Positions 1 through 7,765 of a DNA stretch of 64,000 bases are shown here, in pieces. The position numbers were made by a program, and so were the translations under genes. The notes under the pieces were generated by a model. It did not search any database. It saw only the letters and a list, made by a program, of their open reading frames with translations, and was not told where the DNA came from. Source of the DNA: Vibrio celticus (GTDB taxonomy: Bacteria > Pseudomonadota > Gammaproteobacteria > Enterobacterales > Vibrionaceae); contig NZ_AP025463.1 of assembly GCF_024347335.1 (NCBI RefSeq), positions 2,294,001 to 2,358,000 on the forward strand, in the 5' to 3' direction. Each line of letters starts with the position of its first letter. Within the stretch, counting starts at the first letter, position 1.

Positions 1-860
1 CGTAGATCTGGCTTATCAGAACCGAAACGACGAATCGCTTCAGAGAAAGGCATTACTGGGAATTGACCCAGTTCAACATCTAGAAGTTCTTTCCACATAT
101 CGTGAACAAGCTTCTCAGTCACGTTACGTACTTCTTGAGAAGTCATGAAAGATGTTTCGATATCGATTTGAGTAAATTCAGGCTGACGGTCAGCACGTAA
201 GTCTTCATCACGGAAACATTTAACGATTTGGTAGTAACGGTCAAAACCAGACATCATCAGCAGTTGCTTGAACAGCTGAGGAGATTGAGGAAGTGCGTAG
301 AAGCTACCTTTGTGAACACGGCTTGGTACTAGGTAGTCACGAGCACCTTCTGGAGTCGCTTTTGTTAGTACTGGCGTTTCGATGTCTAGGAATAGGTTCT
401 CATCTAGGAAACGACGAACGAAGCTAGAAGCACGTGCACGAAGCTTGATACGGTCGCTCATTTCTGGACGACGAAGATCGATGTAACGGTACTTAAGACG
501 CTGCTCTTCAGAGTTCGTTTGGTTGAAGTCAAGTGGAAGCGCTTCTGAACGGTTGATGATCTCTAGACCCGTCGCGTAAAGTTCTACTTCACCAGTAGCC
601 ATGTCTTTATTTACTTGGCTGTCCGGACGAACTCGTACTTCACCAGTAAACTTGATACAGAATTCATTACGCAGTTGGTTAGCGATCGGGAAGATATCTT
701 TCATATCTGGATCGACAACAACCTGAACGATGCCTTCACGATCACGCATATCAATAAAGATAAGACCGCCTAAATCACGGCGACGGTTTACCCAGCCGCA
801 CAATTCTACAGTTTGTCCCGCCAGGGACTTGTTCAGGTTACCACAGTAATGGGTACGCAT
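1..860 (-). CDS. aspS: Aspartate--tRNA ligase, N-terminal 286 residues (cut by window edge)
   Basis: Class II synthetase that charges tRNA(Asp) in the cytoplasm. Reading leftward from the ATG at 858-860 the protein begins MRTHYCGNLNKSLAGQTVEL, the bacterial AspRS N-terminus, followed by the OB-fold anticodon-binding domain (about residues 1-105) and the start of the catalytic core. The class II motif 2 region KCFRDEDLRADRQPEF is readable near residues 216-231. About 590 residues are usual, so the C-terminal half, including the GAD insertion and motif 3, lies to the left of the window. The neighbourhood aspS / DUF72 gene / cmoA / cmoB matches the gamma-proteobacterial order. The gene diverges from the DUF72 gene across about 280 bp that should hold both promoters. 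Confidence 0.97.
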   Translation of the reverse strand, partial: MRTHYCGNLNKSLAGQTVELCGWVNRRRDLGGLIFIDMRDREGIVQVVVDPDMKDIFPIANQLRNEFCIKFTGEVRVRPDSQVNKDMATGEVELYATGLEIINRSEALPLDFNQTNSEEQRLKYRYIDLRRPEMSDRIKLRARASSFVRRFLDENLFLDIETPVLTKATPEGARDYLVPSRVHKGSFYALPQSPQLFKQLLMMSGFDRYYQIVKCFRDEDLRADRQPEFTQIDIETSFMTSQEVRNVTEKLVHDMWKELLDVELGQFPVMPFSEAIRRFGSDKPDL

Positions 861-1137
861 AATGAATTTCCCAATCTCTTAATAATTTACTAATTTCCAA
901 GCTGTAGGTGTCAAAATAACCCTACAGAGCAAAGGAACATTTATACGCGGAAACTCGCTTAAAATCGACCTTCCACATTCGAATTTATTGTGTTTTATCT
1001 GGCTTTGCTGCTTTTTAGCCCATCAAGTGCGCAAAGATTCATCAAAACCGAAAAAATTGCGATAATTATATCTCGAAAGTACCTTAATCAGCAAAACTCT
1101 CGTAAAGTAGATTTTCATTTCGATTAAAAGCAGTGAT

Positions 1138-2046
1138 GTGATGACTAATGGTGCAAAAACGATGGACACTTTACCTCTAAGACTTGGATTAACTATGTGG
1201 TCTCATTCTGAGTGGCAAAGTCAGTTCTACGGTAAAGGCACCAAGCCTGCTGAACGCTTAGAAAAGTACACGCAAGTTTTTCATACCGTCGAGGGTAACA
1301 CGACCTTTTACGCGACGCCGAGTATGTCTACCGTTCACAATTGGAAAGCCGCGAGTCACGATGATTTCAGGTTCACGTTTAAGCTACCCAAATTCATCAC
1401 CCACCAGCAGCAACTCAGACACTGCCAAGCAGAGCTCAAAGAGTTCTTGATGACTATGTCGCCACTGCACGACCGCATTGGTCAATGGACGATTCAGCTG
1501 CCGCACAGTTTTGAGCCCAGCATGCTGCCTGCCCTACAAAAGTTTTGCACCTTATTCCCAAAAGATATGCAGCTTGGCGTCGAAGTTCGACACCTAGGTT
1601 TCTTTGATAAGGGCGATGCGGAAAAACGCTTCAACCAATGGCTGGTTGAGGAAGGCATCAATCGCATCATTATGGACAGCCGCCCCGTTTTCTCTGCGCC
1701 ACCCACCACAGAAGCGGTGATCGATGCGCATCAGAAAAAACCGCGTGTTCCTGTTCATGCAATTGCGACCGCCAATAACCCGATGATTCGATTTATTGGG
1801 CACCCAGACCAAGAACCTAACATTGAGTTTTTTAAGCCTTGGTTTGCCAAAATCCCAAACTGGCTCAATGAAGGCAAACAACCCTATTTAATGATCCACA
1901 CCCCAGACAATAACCACGCGCCCGAACTTGCGATTGCTATTTATAAGAGACTACAAAAGCAAGTGTCTGAAAATACATCATTATTACTTCCCGATCTGGC
2001 TCAGTTTCCGGCTCAAAAAGGCAATAACCAAATCTCGATGTTTTAA
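1138..2046 (+). CDS. yecE: DUF72 family protein (YecE-like)
   Basis: A protein of about 300 residues of the DUF72/YecE family, a TIM-barrel-like fold with no settled biochemical role. The family pattern is visible in the N-terminal LRLGLTMWSHSEWQ, the VEGNTTFYATPS segment and the late YLMIHTPDNN stretch. The start is uncertain: GTG at 1138, ATG at 1141 and ATG at 1162 are all in frame and none has a convincing Shine-Dalgarno site. The ATG at 1162 gives MDTLPLRLGL, which sits closest to the conserved core. The gene lies between aspS and cmoA as yecE does in E. coli, which supports the symbol but not a function. Confidence 0.85.
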   Translation: MMTNGAKTMDTLPLRLGLTMWSHSEWQSQFYGKGTKPAERLEKYTQVFHTVEGNTTFYATPSMSTVHNWKAASHDDFRFTFKLPKFITHQQQLRHCQAELKEFLMTMSPLHDRIGQWTIQLPHSFEPSMLPALQKFCTLFPKDMQLGVEVRHLGFFDKGDAEKRFNQWLVEEGINRIIMDSRPVFSAPPTTEAVIDAHQKKPRVPVHAIATANNPMIRFIGHPDQEPNIEFFKPWFAKIPNWLNEGKQPYLMIHTPDNNHAPELAIAIYKRLQKQVSENTSLLLPDLAQFPAQKGNNQISMF

Positions 2047-2185
2047 CTCATCATCTATGAGTAGCTTCGAACCTTGAGCTAAATCTCAGTTTTCGTGACA
2101 GTGGCGCTTTTTTTACGTAAAATGCGTCCCCTTTTATTTGGTACGAATTTTGTGCCAATTACGCTGACTGTCGAGAGAAAATGCC

Positions 2186-2914
2186 ATGAGCAACACAGAC
2201 AATATCTTTTCCGCTCCTATTGATAAAATTGGAGACTTCACCTTTGATGCAAGGGTTGCTGAAGTATTTCCGGATATGATTCAACGTTCGGTGCCTGGCT
2301 ATAGCAATATCATCTCTGCAATCGGCATGCTGGCTGAGCGCTTTGTAAAGCCACATTCAAATATTTATGACCTTGGCTGCTCGCTTGGTGCTGCAACACT
2401 TTCAATGCGTCGTCACATTCAGCAAGAAGGCTGCACGATTTTCGCGATCGATAATTCAGAAGCCATGGTTGAGCGCTGCAAATTGCACGTCAATGCTTAC
2501 CGCAGTGACACGCCGGTAGAAGTGATTGAAGCCGACATCCGTGAAGTGGAAATCAAAGACGCTTCTGTTGTGGTGCTCAACTTTACGCTGCAATTTCTTT
2601 CTCCGGACGACCGATACGCTTTGCTTGAGAAAATTCATGCTGGCTTGCGCCCAGGCGGGATCTTAATCCTGTCTGAAAAATACGTATTCGAAGATGAAAG
2701 CTCAAATGAACTGCTTATCGACCTGCACCATGATTTCAAACGTGCTAACGGGTACAGCGAGCTAGAAGTAAGTCAGAAACGTAGCGCAATTGAAAACGTG
2801 ATGCGCCCGGATTCGATCCCTGTTCACAGAGAGCGATTTGATAAGATTGGTTTCTCAAGCAGCGAAGTCTGGTTCCAATGTTTCAACTTTGGTTCAATGT
2901 TCGCGATAAAGTAA
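2186..2914 (+). CDS. cmoA: Carboxy-S-adenosyl-L-methionine synthase
   Basis: CmoA converts SAM and prephenate to carboxy-SAM, the carboxymethyl donor used by CmoB to form 5-oxyacetyluridine (cmo5U) at tRNA position 34. The 242 residues match the family length. The nucleotide-binding motif YDLGCSLGAA is at about 61-70, and the acidic residue in FAIDNSEAM and the segment VVLNFTLQFL follow in the expected order. It precedes cmoB on the same strand, but 186 bp separate them, which is long for this pair; that gap holds three successive hairpins, listed separately. Identity rests on strong family resemblance plus the neighbour. Confidence 0.96.
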   Translation: MSNTDNIFSAPIDKIGDFTFDARVAEVFPDMIQRSVPGYSNIISAIGMLAERFVKPHSNIYDLGCSLGAATLSMRRHIQQEGCTIFAIDNSEAMVERCKLHVNAYRSDTPVEVIEADIREVEIKDASVVVLNFTLQFLSPDDRYALLEKIHAGLRPGGILILSEKYVFEDESSNELLIDLHHDFKRANGYSELEVSQKRSAIENVMRPDSIPVHRERFDKIGFSSSEVWFQCFNFGSMFAIK

Positions 2915-2967
2915 ATATTTTCGATTACGTAACAGTCGCGACACCGTTAGCACGTACTAAAATGTCA

Positions 2968-3066
2968 TCCTCAAGAGCGAGGAACAAACGAATTGGGGAT
3001 CTCTTATCAAACACGATAAACGAGATTCTCTAGCATGTTTGTCCACACTCTTAATGGAGTGACAAA
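2968..3066. repeat. Three consecutive hairpins between cmoA and cmoB
   Basis: Three inverted repeats follow each other in the 186 bp gap. TCCTC (2968-2972) pairs with GAGGA (2979-2983). ATCTC-TTATC (2999-3008) pairs with GATAA (3015-3019) and GAGAT (3022-3026), with a two-base bulge. TTTGT (3038-3042) and CACTC (3046-3050) pair with GAGTG (3057-3061) and ACAAA (3062-3066). None is followed by a T-run, so they are not intrinsic terminators. The look is that of a dispersed intergenic repeat or a folded mRNA spacer; copy number elsewhere cannot be judged from here. Confidence 0.5.
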
Positions 3067-3100
3067 TTTAATTTCTACACCACCAACTCAGTGAAAACCT

Positions 3101-4072
3101 ATGTTTAATTTTGCCAATTTTTATCAACTTATTGCCCAAGATACTCGCCTTCAGCCGTGGCTAAATGTCCTGCCACAGCAACTGACCGATTGGCAAAATG
3201 CAGAGCACGGTGACTTTGACCGCTGGTTACGTGCACTAAACAAGATTCCACAAGGTGTGCCAGACCAAGTTGACCTGAAAAACTCAGTGACGATTGGTAG
3301 CTCAACACCGTTTCACACGGGCGAACTTAAAAAGCTAGAAAGCCTATTAAAGACGTTCCACCCATGGAGAAAGGGCCCTTACACGGTTCACGATATTCAT
3401 ATCGATACTGAATGGCGCAGTGACTGGAAATGGGATCGTGTGCTTCCACATATCTCTCCATTAAAAAACCGTTCGGTTCTCGATGTAGGTTGTGGCAATG
3501 GTTACCACATGTGGCGCATGCTGGGTGAAGGTGCTCGCTTAACGGTTGGTATCGATCCTTCTCACCTATTCTTGGTTCAGTTTGAAGCGATTCGTAAGTT
3601 GATGGGTGATGACCAACGAGCTCACCTTTTACCTCTAGGTATCGAGCAGCTGCCAAAGCTAGAAGCCTACGACACGGTATTCAGCATGGGCGTGCTTTAC
3701 CATCGTCGTTCACCACTGGACCACTTGATTCAACTAAAAGACCAATTGCTGTCTGGCGGTGAACTGGTTCTTGAAACCTTGGTTATCGAAGGCGACGAAA
3801 ATGCGGTACTGGTTCCTGTTGACCGTTACGCGCAAATGAGAAACGTCTACTTCTTCCCTTCAGCTCGCGCACTGAAACGCTGGCTAGAACAAGTTGGTTT
3901 TGAAGACGTACGAATCGTTGACGAAAATGTCACGACAACTGGTGAACAACGCACCACAGAATGGATGACACACAACTCTCTTCCAGATTACCTCGATCCG
4001 AACGATCCAAGTAAAACGGTTGAAGGTCACCCTGCACCGAGACGTGCGATTCTGGTAGCAACAAAACCATAG
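3101..4072 (+). CDS. cmoB: tRNA U34 carboxymethyltransferase
   Basis: CmoB transfers the carboxymethyl group from carboxy-SAM to 5-hydroxyuridine-34 of tRNAs, giving cmo5U and widening wobble reading. The length, 323 residues, equals that of E. coli CmoB. The N-terminal region (MFNFANFYQLIAQD) precedes a Rossmann methyltransferase domain with VLDVGCGNGYHMW near residue 126 and the conserved FSMGVLYHRRSP segment near 198. It follows cmoA; the partner methylase gene cmoM is also in this window at 19069-19854. Confidence 0.97.
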   Translation: MFNFANFYQLIAQDTRLQPWLNVLPQQLTDWQNAEHGDFDRWLRALNKIPQGVPDQVDLKNSVTIGSSTPFHTGELKKLESLLKTFHPWRKGPYTVHDIHIDTEWRSDWKWDRVLPHISPLKNRSVLDVGCGNGYHMWRMLGEGARLTVGIDPSHLFLVQFEAIRKLMGDDQRAHLLPLGIEQLPKLEAYDTVFSMGVLYHRRSPLDHLIQLKDQLLSGGELVLETLVIEGDENAVLVPVDRYAQMRNVYFFPSARALKRWLEQVGFEDVRIVDENVTTTGEQRTTEWMTHNSLPDYLDPNDPSKTVEGHPAPRRAILVATKP

Positions 4073-4218
4073 ATTTACTGCCCACAAAGCAGTGGCATAT
4101 TGAGTAAATAAAGCACAAGCCTATTAAGGCAGCACAACAATTGCTTGCATGGTCAAAAAGCCACCGTTAATTTCGCGGTGAACTTTGCTTCCTGAGCTCA
4201 CGAATTGAACAAAAATTG

Positions 4219-4330
4219 ACTTATGTTTAATAAGTGAGCTATTTCAAATAGCAATAATTGGCGTAGCGCTCACATTGCGATTCAATATGACCAGACTCTT
4301 ACAATAGGATGCTTCACGCATCCTTTTTTG
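4219..4330 (+). ncRNA. Candidate structured small RNA ending in a terminator (unproven)
   Basis: The 313 bp between cmoB and the next gene have no convincing reading frame, but carry hairpins in series: ACTTAT/ATAAGT (4219-4235), GCTATT/AATAGC (4238-4252), then the perfect AGGATGC/GCATCCT terminator (4306-4330). The terminator is over 230 bp beyond the cmoB stop and 56 bp before the next start. Either it ends a long cmoB 3' UTR or it ends a short independent transcript. TTGAAC (4205) and TTGACT (4216) could serve as -35 boxes, but the -10 candidates are weak. I do not recognise a known RNA family. Confidence 0.3.
4306..4330 (+). terminator. Intrinsic terminator upstream of the protease lipoprotein gene
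   Basis: A perfect 7-bp stem AGGATGC/GCATCCT with loop TTCAC, running into six T residues. It insulates the downstream three-gene unit from cmoB. Confidence 0.85.
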
Positions 4331-4385
4331 TGGGCTAAACTTCTAAATAGTCTGAACTATTCTCAAATTCTCAAAGGTTTTTTTT

Positions 4386-5126
4386 ATGTTTAAGCGATTA
4401 TCGTCTATTGTGGCGGTTGGTTTGCTCTCTGGTTGTACCCTCACGAACGGTGCTACCTACCACCAAGAAACTCTCGACGCAATTTCCCGCTCAGAGACAA
4501 ACATCGCAAATAAGGTTCAAAATCTTGAACTGCAACTAAGCAATCAAAGTGACTATATTGAAAGCTTAGAAGACGAAATCACTACCCTTTCTAATCAATT
4601 AGATACCCATCTAACGAGCATGGAACACAAGGTTCTTGAAGAGCTAGAGGAAGAAGAACCTGTCGCTGTTGCCGTTGCTCCTATCGCTCCTACATCACAA
4701 CCGACTATCCTTGGCGGCATCGAAAAAGTGTCTATCGACTCTATCAAGCAAAGCTTTGATGCACGTGTAGATACTGGCGCAACCACCTCTTCTTTAAACG
4801 CTGTCGATATCAAAGAATTCGAACGTAACGGTAAGAACTGGGTTAAATTTCACCTAGACGACAAAGCCCAAGCTGAAGAAGACCAGAAATGGATTGAAGC
4901 GCCTGTTGTACGTTATGTAAAAATCCGTCAATCAACCAATGATCAAGCAGAACGTCGAGCTGTGATCGAATTATGGGTGAAAGTTGGAAAAATCCATGAA
5001 AAAGCGCAATTTACATTGGCGGATCGCTCTCAAATGAGTCACCCTGTATTACTAGGGCGCGAATTTATCAAAGACATAGCGCTAGTAGATGTAAGTAAAA
5101 AGTACGTACAAACGGAAGTTAAATAA
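4386..5126 (+). CDS. Lipoprotein with retropepsin-like (PF05618) aspartic protease domain
   Basis: The 246-residue product starts with a lipoprotein signal (lipobox LLSGC, Cys17), followed by a coiled-coil-like stretch (about 30-80), a short Glu-rich and Ala/Pro linker (85-105), and a C-terminal domain of the family named putative ATP-dependent zinc protease (PF05618). That family has a retropepsin fold; the signature DTGATTSSL at about 129-137 carries the expected catalytic Asp129. The protein is probably membrane-anchored facing the periplasm. It is followed after 17 bp by the transglutaminase-like membrane protein and then the ATP-grasp ligase, a conserved trio. The family name zinc protease is probably misleading. 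Substrate unknown. Confidence 0.85.
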   Translation: MFKRLSSIVAVGLLSGCTLTNGATYHQETLDAISRSETNIANKVQNLELQLSNQSDYIESLEDEITTLSNQLDTHLTSMEHKVLEELEEEEPVAVAVAPIAPTSQPTILGGIEKVSIDSIKQSFDARVDTGATTSSLNAVDIKEFERNGKNWVKFHLDDKAQAEEDQKWIEAPVVRYVKIRQSTNDQAERRAVIELWVKVGKIHEKAQFTLADRSQMSHPVLLGREFIKDIALVDVSKKYVQTEVK

Positions 5127-5143
5127 CAATAGTAGGGTAAGCT

Positions 5144-6649
5144 ATGACGTCAAGAATTCCATTTTATATCTCTATATTCCTGCTTATCGTGGCAGGTATA
5201 ACACTGAGTATGTTCAGACATACGACCTACGGTGTACCTTGGACTCCAGGGGAAACCAGACAGGTTTGGGACGTTGAAGCTCGCATCGAGTTCAACGCAG
5301 TAGGCAAAGAAGCAAAAGTTTCCTTAGCAGCTCCTCATACTCAGTCTAACTACACACTTATCGGCGAAACGGCTTCATCGCCGGGTTACGGTATTTCTTA
5401 CCTAAATACTGAGTCAGGTCGTCGTGCTGAGTGGTCTATTCGTTACGCAGATGGTCCTCAAACCATCTACTACAAGACACAATTCCTCGTAGACAACCAA
5501 GCTAAAGTGAACGATACACCACCAGAAGGTGAAGTGGTTCAACCAAGCTTCGACGGTCCGGAAGAAGCGGCGTCTCTTGCTCTGATTGATAGGGCAACAA
5601 AGCGTTCTGCAGACAATCTAACGTTCACTCGTGAGCTCATCAAAACGCTTAATGATCCAGACAGCCAAAACTCGGCGCTGATTCTGAACAACATGACCAA
5701 AGTGGAAGCGACACACAAGCTACTTTCAGCAGCGAAAATACACAACAAAGTGGTTGGTGTTATCGAGCTAGAAGATGGCCGTCGTCGCCAATCGATTCAG
5801 AACATGATTCAGATTTGGGATAACGATGAGTGGATTCTTTTCTCTCCTGAATCTAGCGAACAGCAAGTTCAACCAAACCTACTTATCTGGGACGAATCAA
5901 ATGTGTCTCTGCTTGATGTTATGGGTGGTCAGAACAGTAAAGTTCACTTCTCTATGATTGCTCAAGAGGTTTCCCCGACTGAAGCAACCAACAGTAAAGT
6001 ATCGGCTGACCAGCTATTAAACCTTTCAATTCACAGCCTACCGTTAGAAGAGCAGGCGATGTTTAAAACCATCATGCTGATTCCTATCGGTGCGCTTATT
6101 GTTGTGTTCTTACGTGTCATCATCGGTTTGAAAACGTCTGGTACCTTCATGCCAGTTCTGATTGCGGTGGCGTTTGTTCAAACACAGCTGGTAACGGGTA
6201 TTGTGGGCTTCCTACTGATCGTTGGTACGGGTCTTATCATTCGAAGTTACTTGTCCAAACTCAACTTGCTACTGGTAGCCAGGATATCCGCCGTAATCAT
6301 TACGGTAATCATGATTATCTCTGTGTTTACCGTGGTCGCGTTTAAAGTCGGTCTGACTGAAGGTCTGTCAATTACGTTCTTCCCAATGATCATCCTATCT
6401 TGGACTATCGAACGTATGTCTATCCTTTGGGAAGAAGAAGGCGCGAAAGAAGTAATGCTACAAGGTGGTGGTTCTCTATTCACTGCGGTTCTTGTTTACT
6501 TAGGCATGACTAACCCGTTCATTCAGCACTTAACGTTTAACTTTATTGGTTTACAGCTTGTTATTCTAGCGACCATCTTGCTACTAGGTAACTACACAGG
6601 ATACCGTCTAACCGAGCTTCGTCGCTTTAAACCGCTAGCGGAGGACTAA
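5144..6649 (+). CDS. Inactive transglutaminase fused to seven membrane helices
   Basis: The 501-residue protein has one N-terminal membrane segment (about 6-23), a long soluble region (about 24-300) and a C-terminal block of hydrophobic helices (about 305-490). This matches the family named inactive transglutaminase fused to 7 transmembrane helices. I see no Cys in the soluble domain, consistent with loss of transglutaminase chemistry, so a binding or scaffold role is likelier. The membrane topology suggests it links the periplasmic protease lipoprotein (17 bp upstream) to the cytoplasmic ATP-grasp enzyme (3 bp downstream). An AGGGT ribosome site precedes the ATG. Confidence 0.85.
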   Translation: MTSRIPFYISIFLLIVAGITLSMFRHTTYGVPWTPGETRQVWDVEARIEFNAVGKEAKVSLAAPHTQSNYTLIGETASSPGYGISYLNTESGRRAEWSIRYADGPQTIYYKTQFLVDNQAKVNDTPPEGEVVQPSFDGPEEAASLALIDRATKRSADNLTFTRELIKTLNDPDSQNSALILNNMTKVEATHKLLSAAKIHNKVVGVIELEDGRRRQSIQNMIQIWDNDEWILFSPESSEQQVQPNLLIWDESNVSLLDVMGGQNSKVHFSMIAQEVSPTEATNSKVSADQLLNLSIHSLPLEEQAMFKTIMLIPIGALIVVFLRVIIGLKTSGTFMPVLIAVAFVQTQLVTGIVGFLLIVGTGLIIRSYLSKLNLLLVARISAVIITVIMIISVFTVVAFKVGLTEGLSITFFPMIILSWTIERMSILWEEEGAKEVMLQGGGSLFTAVLVYLGMTNPFIQHLTFNFIGLQLVILATILLLGNYTGYRLTELRRFKPLAED

Positions 6650-6652
6650 GTT

Positions 6653-7639
6653 ATGTTTGATCAGTTTACTTCACCGTTTAGGTTGAAAGACAAAGGCATA
6701 ATGGGAATGAACAAGCGTAACCATAGTTATATTGGTCGCTACAATGATCGTTCCAAGTATCCACTCGTTGATGACAAGCTTAAGACGAAAATCATTGCTG
6801 AACAGGCTGGTGCTACTGTACCAAAACTGATTGGCGTGATTGGTCATCAAGCTGAAGTAAAAACAATCCACAAGATGGTAAAAGAGTGGCCGGGTTTCGT
6901 AATCAAGCCAGCTCAAGGCAGTGGTGGTAAAGGTATCCTTGTTGTGACTTCTCACAAGGACGGCGTTTACACCAAGCCATCAGGTTCGACTATCAATGAA
7001 GAAGACGTAGAGCGTCACATCAGTAACGCTCTCGCAGGTCTTTTCTCGCTCGGTGGTAAGAACGATGTTGCGGTAGTTGAAAACCTCATCAAGTTTGACG
7101 AGTGTTTTGACGGCTTCAGCTACGAGGGTGTTCCAGATGTACGAATCATTGTATTCAAGGGCTACCCTGTCATGGCGATGATGCGTCTATCGACTTCAGC
7201 TTCTGATGGTAAAGCTAACTTGCACCAAGGTGCTGTGGGCGTAGGTATTTGTATCGCTACGGGTAAAGCTGTTCGTGCGGTTCAGTTTGACCACCCAGTG
7301 ACTCACCACCCAGATACGGGTAAAGAGTTGGCGCTACTACAAGTACCCCATTGGGAAAAGCTGCTGACACTTGCATCAAGTGCTTGGGAAATGACAGGCC
7401 TTGGCTACATGGGTACGGACATGGTTTTAGACCAAGAAGAAGGCCCAATGGTACTGGAACTAAACGCTCGTCCTGGATTAGCAATACAGATTGCAAACGG
7501 CGCAGGTTTATTACCTCGCTTGCATCATATTGAAAACCTGGGCACACCCGCTGAATATCCAAAACCAGCAGAGCGCGTTGCCTACGCTGCTAAGCAATTT
7601 GGTGTTCACGGTCACGGTAGCGAAATTTTTCCAAGCTAA
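6653..7639 (+). CDS. RimK-like alpha-L-glutamate ligase-related ATP-grasp protein
   Basis: An ATP-grasp enzyme of 328 residues in the family called alpha-L-glutamate ligase-related. Visible elements are the ATP-binding segment GFVIKPAQGSGGKGI (about 82-96), the central VVENLIKFDECFDG, and the metal-binding end GPMVLELNARPGLAIQIANG (about 263-282). Such enzymes form amide bonds between a carboxylate and an amine; the substrate here is unknown. Translation is probably coupled: GAGGA at the end of the previous gene serves as ribosome site and only 3 bp separate the genes. A strong two-way terminator follows. Confidence 0.85.
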   Translation: MFDQFTSPFRLKDKGIMGMNKRNHSYIGRYNDRSKYPLVDDKLKTKIIAEQAGATVPKLIGVIGHQAEVKTIHKMVKEWPGFVIKPAQGSGGKGILVVTSHKDGVYTKPSGSTINEEDVERHISNALAGLFSLGGKNDVAVVENLIKFDECFDGFSYEGVPDVRIIVFKGYPVMAMMRLSTSASDGKANLHQGAVGVGICIATGKAVRAVQFDHPVTHHPDTGKELALLQVPHWEKLLTLASSAWEMTGLGYMGTDMVLDQEEGPMVLELNARPGLAIQIANGAGLLPRLHHIENLGTPAEYPKPAERVAYAAKQFGVHGHGSEIFPS

Positions 7640-7695
7640 GCTCATCTAAATTAAAAGCGAAACGACTCAGCCATTGATACTGAAGCTAGCTCGAT

Positions 7696-7733
7696 AAAAA
7701 GGCCGCATAACTCTGAGAGTTACGCGGCTTTTT
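7696..7733. terminator. Bidirectional terminator between the ATP-grasp gene and fdhF
   Basis: A long stem (GGCCGCATAACTC against GAGTTACGCGGCT, one mismatch) with A-run before and T-run after, so it can end the rightward trio and the leftward formate dehydrogenase gene. Confidence 0.9.
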
Positions 7734-7765
7734 AATGTCTGCCGTCTTTTACCTAGCTAATATGA

